In this document: positions 6,101 through 8,277 of the stretch, in pieces
Numbering within the stretch: the first letter of the stretch is position 1
How the letters are laid out: the number at the start of each line of letters is the position of its first letter
From: a bacterium
GTDB lineage: Bacteria > Chloroflexota > Dormibacteria > UBA8260 > Bog-877
Reading direction: 5' to 3'
Assembly: GCA_021802115.1 (NCBI GenBank)
Contig: JAKABA010000174.1
Span: 1-8,277, forward strand
DNA length: 8,277 bases
Translations under genes and position numbers: made by a program
Notes under the pieces: model-generated
What the model was told of the DNA's origin: nothing
What the model saw: the letters and a program-made list of their open reading frames with translations, nothing else
Database searches by the model: none

Positions 6101-6973
6101 ATGCCCGAATTGCCAGAAGTAGAGGCGCTCGCCACGGCGCTGACCGTCCGCCTGGGCGGCCGGGTCGTCACCCGGTGCCAGCTGTTCTCCTTCGCCGCCC
6201 TGAAGACCGTCGATCCGAAGCTGGCGGACCTCGAGAGCCGCCGAGTGGCGCGAGTCGCCCGCTTCGGCAAGCAGTTGGGGATCGACTTCGGAGATCTCTG
6301 GTTGGTGATCCACCTCGCCCGGGGCGGGTGGCTCCGGACGGCGGCGCCAACCGCCGTCGGGCCCACTCGCCGGTCGGGAGCCGCCCTGCGCCTCCTGCTT
6401 GCCCCAGACCTTGGGGTGACACCCGACCTGGCGCTCGAGGTGGTCGAGCCCGGCACCGAGAAGCGGCTGGGCCTGTGGGTGACTCAGTCACCGACGCTGG
6501 TTCCGGGGGTCGCCACCCTGGGTCCGGACCCCCTCGCCGCGGACTTCTCTCTGCCCCGGTTTGAGCAGGCGATCGCTCATGGCAACGCAACTCTGAAGGC
6601 GGCTCTCACTGACCAGCGTCGCATCGCCGGGATCGGCAATGCCTATTCCGACGAGATCCTGCATCGGGCGCGCCTGTCGCCCTTTCAGTTGACCGGCCGG
6701 CTCAAAGCCGACCAACGCGCCGCCCTGCACTCGGCCGTCGTCGCGGTGCTGAAGGAGGCGACCGACGGGGCGCTCGGCGCCGCCGGCGAGGCCCCGACCC
6801 GCCATCGGAGGGAGGCATTCAAGGTGCATGGCCGGGCGGGACTGACCTGCCCGGAGTGTCACGACCAGGTCCGCCAGGTCAGCTACGCGCAACGGGCACT
6901 CTTCTACTGCCCGCAGTGCCAGACCGGTGGGCGGATCCTGGCCGATCGCAGGATGTCACGTCTGCTGCGTTGA
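6101..6973 (+). CDS. Fpg/Nei-family DNA glycosylase / AP lyase
   Basis: A 290-residue base-excision repair enzyme that removes oxidised bases and nicks the abasic site. The start is fixed at ATG 6101 because Pro2 and Glu3 (MPELPEVE) must be at the N terminus: Pro2 is the Schiff-base nucleophile. Other marks are K57 in RFGK, H71 in VIHLARGGWLR, the helix-two-turn-helix stretch DQRRIAGIGNAYSDEIL (171-187), and a C-terminal zinc finger with C250, C253, C270 and C273 (C-x2-C-x16-C-x2-C). R265 in AQRALFYC is the phosphate-binding arginine. The loop reads HLARGG where E. coli Fpg has HLGMSG, and the protein runs on past the finger (GGRILADRRMSRLLR). Both traits recall an actinobacterial Fpg/Nei subgroup, so substrate preference may differ from classical MutM. 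No ribosome site sits at normal distance; the nearest GGAG is 18 bases upstream. Confidence 0.93.
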   Translation: MPELPEVEALATALTVRLGGRVVTRCQLFSFAALKTVDPKLADLESRRVARVARFGKQLGIDFGDLWLVIHLARGGWLRTAAPTAVGPTRRSGAALRLLLAPDLGVTPDLALEVVEPGTEKRLGLWVTQSPTLVPGVATLGPDPLAADFSLPRFEQAIAHGNATLKAALTDQRRIAGIGNAYSDEILHRARLSPFQLTGRLKADQRAALHSAVVAVLKEATDGALGAAGEAPTRHRREAFKVHGRAGLTCPECHDQVRQVSYAQRALFYCPQCQTGGRILADRRMSRLLR

Positions 6974-6975
6974 CC

Positions 6976-7022
6976 CCAGGCCAAAGCTGCGGCGTCGGCC
7001 GAGCCGTTCGAACTGGGCCTGG
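6976..7022 (+). terminator. Branched inverted repeat after the glycosylase gene
   Basis: CCAGGCC (6976-6982) pairs perfectly with GGCCTGG (7016-7022). The 33-base interior contains a smaller stem, CGGC (6990-6993) with GCCG (7003-7006), around the palindrome TCGGCCGA (6995-7002). It begins two bases after the glycosylase stop. There is no T-run, so its function as a terminator is inferred from position. Confidence 0.4.
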
Positions 7023-7078
7023 TGGAGCACCGTCGATGGGGCCTCCCCTTGTTCGGCCGTGCGCCGGTGGGTGTGCGC

Positions 7079-7084
7079 TACATT
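7079..7084 (+). promoter_or_regulatory. -10 element for a leaderless aldo/keto reductase transcript
   Basis: TACATT fits the TANNNT -10 pattern and ends six bases before the A of the ATG at 7091, so transcription would begin at the start codon itself. The ATG has no real Shine-Dalgarno (only TGGA in front of it), which agrees with leaderless expression, common in actinobacteria. No convincing -35 is seen; TTGTTC at 7049-7054 is too far away. Confidence 0.45.
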
Positions 7085-7090
7085 GGACCG

Positions 7091-8107
7091 ATGACCGTTA
7101 ACCACTTACCCCTTCGCACCCTGGGTCGTCGGGGGCTTTCAGTCTCTGCGCTGGGACTCGGCTGCATGAGCATGTCCCAGTCGTATGGGAAGGCTGACGA
7201 GGGTGAGTCCCTGGCGACGCTGGAAGCGGCGTTCGACAGTGGAGTCGACTTCTTCGACACCGCCAACGCCTACGGTGATGGGCACAACGAGCGGCTGCTC
7301 GGTCGGTTTCTCCGCGGTCGCCGCCCTCGGGTCAAGTTGGCGACCAAGTTCGGGATCGTGCATGACTCCACGTCCAACACTCATGTGTGCGGCCGGCCCG
7401 AATACGTCCGCCAATGCTGTGAGGAGTCACTGGAGCGGCTCCAGACCGACTACATCGACCTCTATTACCAGCACCGCGTGGATCCCCATGTCCCCATCGA
7501 AGAGACGGTCGGGGCGATGGGCGAGCTGGTGGACGAGGGCAAGGTCCGATTTCTGGGGCTCTCGGAGGCGAGCGCCGACTCCCTGGAGAGGGCGGCTCGG
7601 ACCCATCCAATCTCGGCTCTGCAGAGCGAGTGGTCCTTGTGGACGCGCGATCTGGAGGAGGAGGTGCTGGGTGTGGCCCGCCGCCTGGGTATCGGGATCG
7701 TCCCCTACAGCCCCCTGGGGCGGGGCTTCCTCTCAGGCAAGATTACCTCCGCCAAGGACTTTGGGGAGGATGACTTCCGGCGCCACAATCCTCGCTTCGA
7801 GGGTGAGAACTTCCAGCGCAATCTGGTCCTGGTGGATCTGGTCCGGCGGGTGGCGGAGGAGAAGGGGATCACCCCCGCTCAGCTGGCTCTGGCATGGCTG
7901 CTGGCGCAGGGCCAGGACGTTGTTCCCATCCCTGGAACCAAACGGAGGACCAATCTTCAAGAGAACCTGGCCGCGATCGAGGTGGTGTTGACGCCGGGGG
8001 AGCAGGAGCGCCTCTCCAGCCTGCTTCCGCCCGGCAGCGCCGCTGGCACCCGCTATCCCGATGCCGGGTACCGGTACGGGTCCAGTCCCCCGCTCGGTCG
8101 GGGGTAG
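7091..8107 (+). CDS. Aldo/keto reductase (AKR13-like)
   Basis: A 338-residue cytosolic NADPH-dependent oxidoreductase with a TIM-barrel fold, probably reducing an aldehyde or ketone. The catalytic tetrad is complete: D56 (FFDTANAYG), Y61, K86 (LATKFG) and H128 (YYQHRVDPH). Cofactor-binding marks are [11 protein letters not shown] (206-216) and the 2'-phosphate clamp [16 protein letters not shown] (279-294). The opening [27 protein letters not shown] stretch (11-33) and the [10 protein letters not shown] tail match the group that includes plant auxin-induced PCNT115-like proteins and many bacterial members. ATG 7091 is chosen over an in-frame ATG at 7022, since homologous sequence begins just after it and a -10 element abuts it. 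The substrate is unknown and the neighbours give no hint. It seems to be its own transcription unit, 117 bases after the glycosylase gene. Confidence 0.92.
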   Translation: MTVNHLPLRTLGRRGLSVSALGLGCMSMSQSYGKADEGESLATLEAAFDSGVDFFDTANAYGDGHNERLLGRFLRGRRPRVKLATKFGIVHDSTSNTHVCGRPEYVRQCCEESLERLQTDYIDLYYQHRVDPHVPIEETVGAMGELVDEGKVRFLGLSEASADSLERAARTHPISALQSEWSLWTRDLEEEVLGVARRLGIGIVPYSPLGRGFLSGKITSAKDFGEDDFRRHNPRFEGENFQRNLVLVDLVRRVAEEKGITPAQLALAWLLAQGQDVVPIPGTKRRTNLQENLAAIEVVLTPGEQERLSSLLPPGSAAGTRYPDAGYRYGSSPPLGRG

Positions 8108-8277
8108 GCCCACGACTCAGCGGGCCTTCTGAGCCCTCTGGGCTGCGCCACCCGTGACACGGCATAGCCGCCCGTGCCGTGCCCCGTTGGCAGAGGCCAG
8201 CTGATCTGGTGGCCCAAGAGGTCCGCCGCCGTCCGGCGGGTGCGGGCAGGGTCGGCCCGGCCACGGTCTGATTGCCT
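8108..8277. other. Non-coding tail with small hairpins
   Basis: No gene or tRNA is seen in the final 170 bases. Three short inverted repeats occur: AGCCC/GGGCT (8132-8144, three-base loop), CACGGCA/TGCCGTG (8158-8164 and 8175-8181, ten-base loop) and CCGCCG/CGGCGG (8223-8239, five-base loop). The first two are 25-75 bases past the reductase stop and may end its transcript. A gene on either strand may begin or end just beyond the window. Confidence 0.5.
8158..8181 (+). terminator. 7-bp hairpin downstream of the aldo/keto reductase
   Basis: CACGGCA and TGCCGTG form a perfect seven-base-pair stem with a ten-base loop, 50 bases after the reductase stop. No T-run follows, so termination is only suggested by position. 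Confidence 0.35.

Noticed and set aside
7022..7090. ATG at 7022 as start of the aldo/keto reductase
   Set aside because: The added 23 residues do not resemble the family N terminus, and a -10 element lies just before the ATG at 7091.
8108..8277. Possible tRNA or small RNA gene in the right-hand tail
   Set aside because: The short hairpins do not combine into a cloverleaf, no T-arm consensus is present, and there is no promoter-like element.
1..8277. CRISPR array, insertion sequence, prophage or defence system
   Set aside because: No regularly spaced repeats, transposase, integrase, terminal inverted repeats or nuclease-type genes were seen on either strand.

Overview
The window is a very GC-rich stretch of bacterial chromosome with seven protein-coding genes. 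GTG starts, a leaderless-looking promoter and the closest family resemblances suggest an actinobacterium or a similarly GC-rich soil lineage (for example Chloroflexota/Dormibacterota-like). The lineage is an inference; no rRNA or other phylogenetic marker is present.

Left part (1-2285, + strand): the 3' portion of a XylH-type sugar ABC transporter permease, cut by the left edge, followed by a ROK-family (NagC/XylR-type) transcriptional regulator. This is a common layout for a sugar-uptake operon with its own sugar-sensing regulator. The regulator's Shine-Dalgarno lies inside a perfect inverted repeat, and a GC-rich hairpin follows the permease.

Middle (2286-4789, + strand): after a 182-base gap comes a 12-TM major facilitator transporter. 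Only 21 bases further on is a UPF0104/lysylphosphatidylglycerol-synthase-TM type membrane protein (possible flippase). The two are probably co-transcribed, but the substrate of neither can be read from sequence.

Right part: a convergent gene on the - strand (4979-5986) encodes a double-SIS protein that looks like the isomerase half of GlmS without its glutaminase half. A strong TATACT -10 lies in the divergent spacer upstream of it. On the + strand follow an Fpg/Nei-family DNA glycosylase (6101-6973) of a subtype with a changed intercalation loop, and an aldo/keto reductase (7091-8107) that may be transcribed leaderless. The last 170 bases hold only small hairpins.

The layout is ordinary accessory metabolism plus one repair gene. 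I found no CRISPR array, tRNA, insertion sequence, phage gene or defence locus, and no convincing novel multi-gene system. The observations most worth a second look are the glutaminase-less GlmS-like enzyme with an intact isomerase active site and an altered phosphate loop, the divergent glycosylase, and the occluded ribosome site of the ROK regulator.
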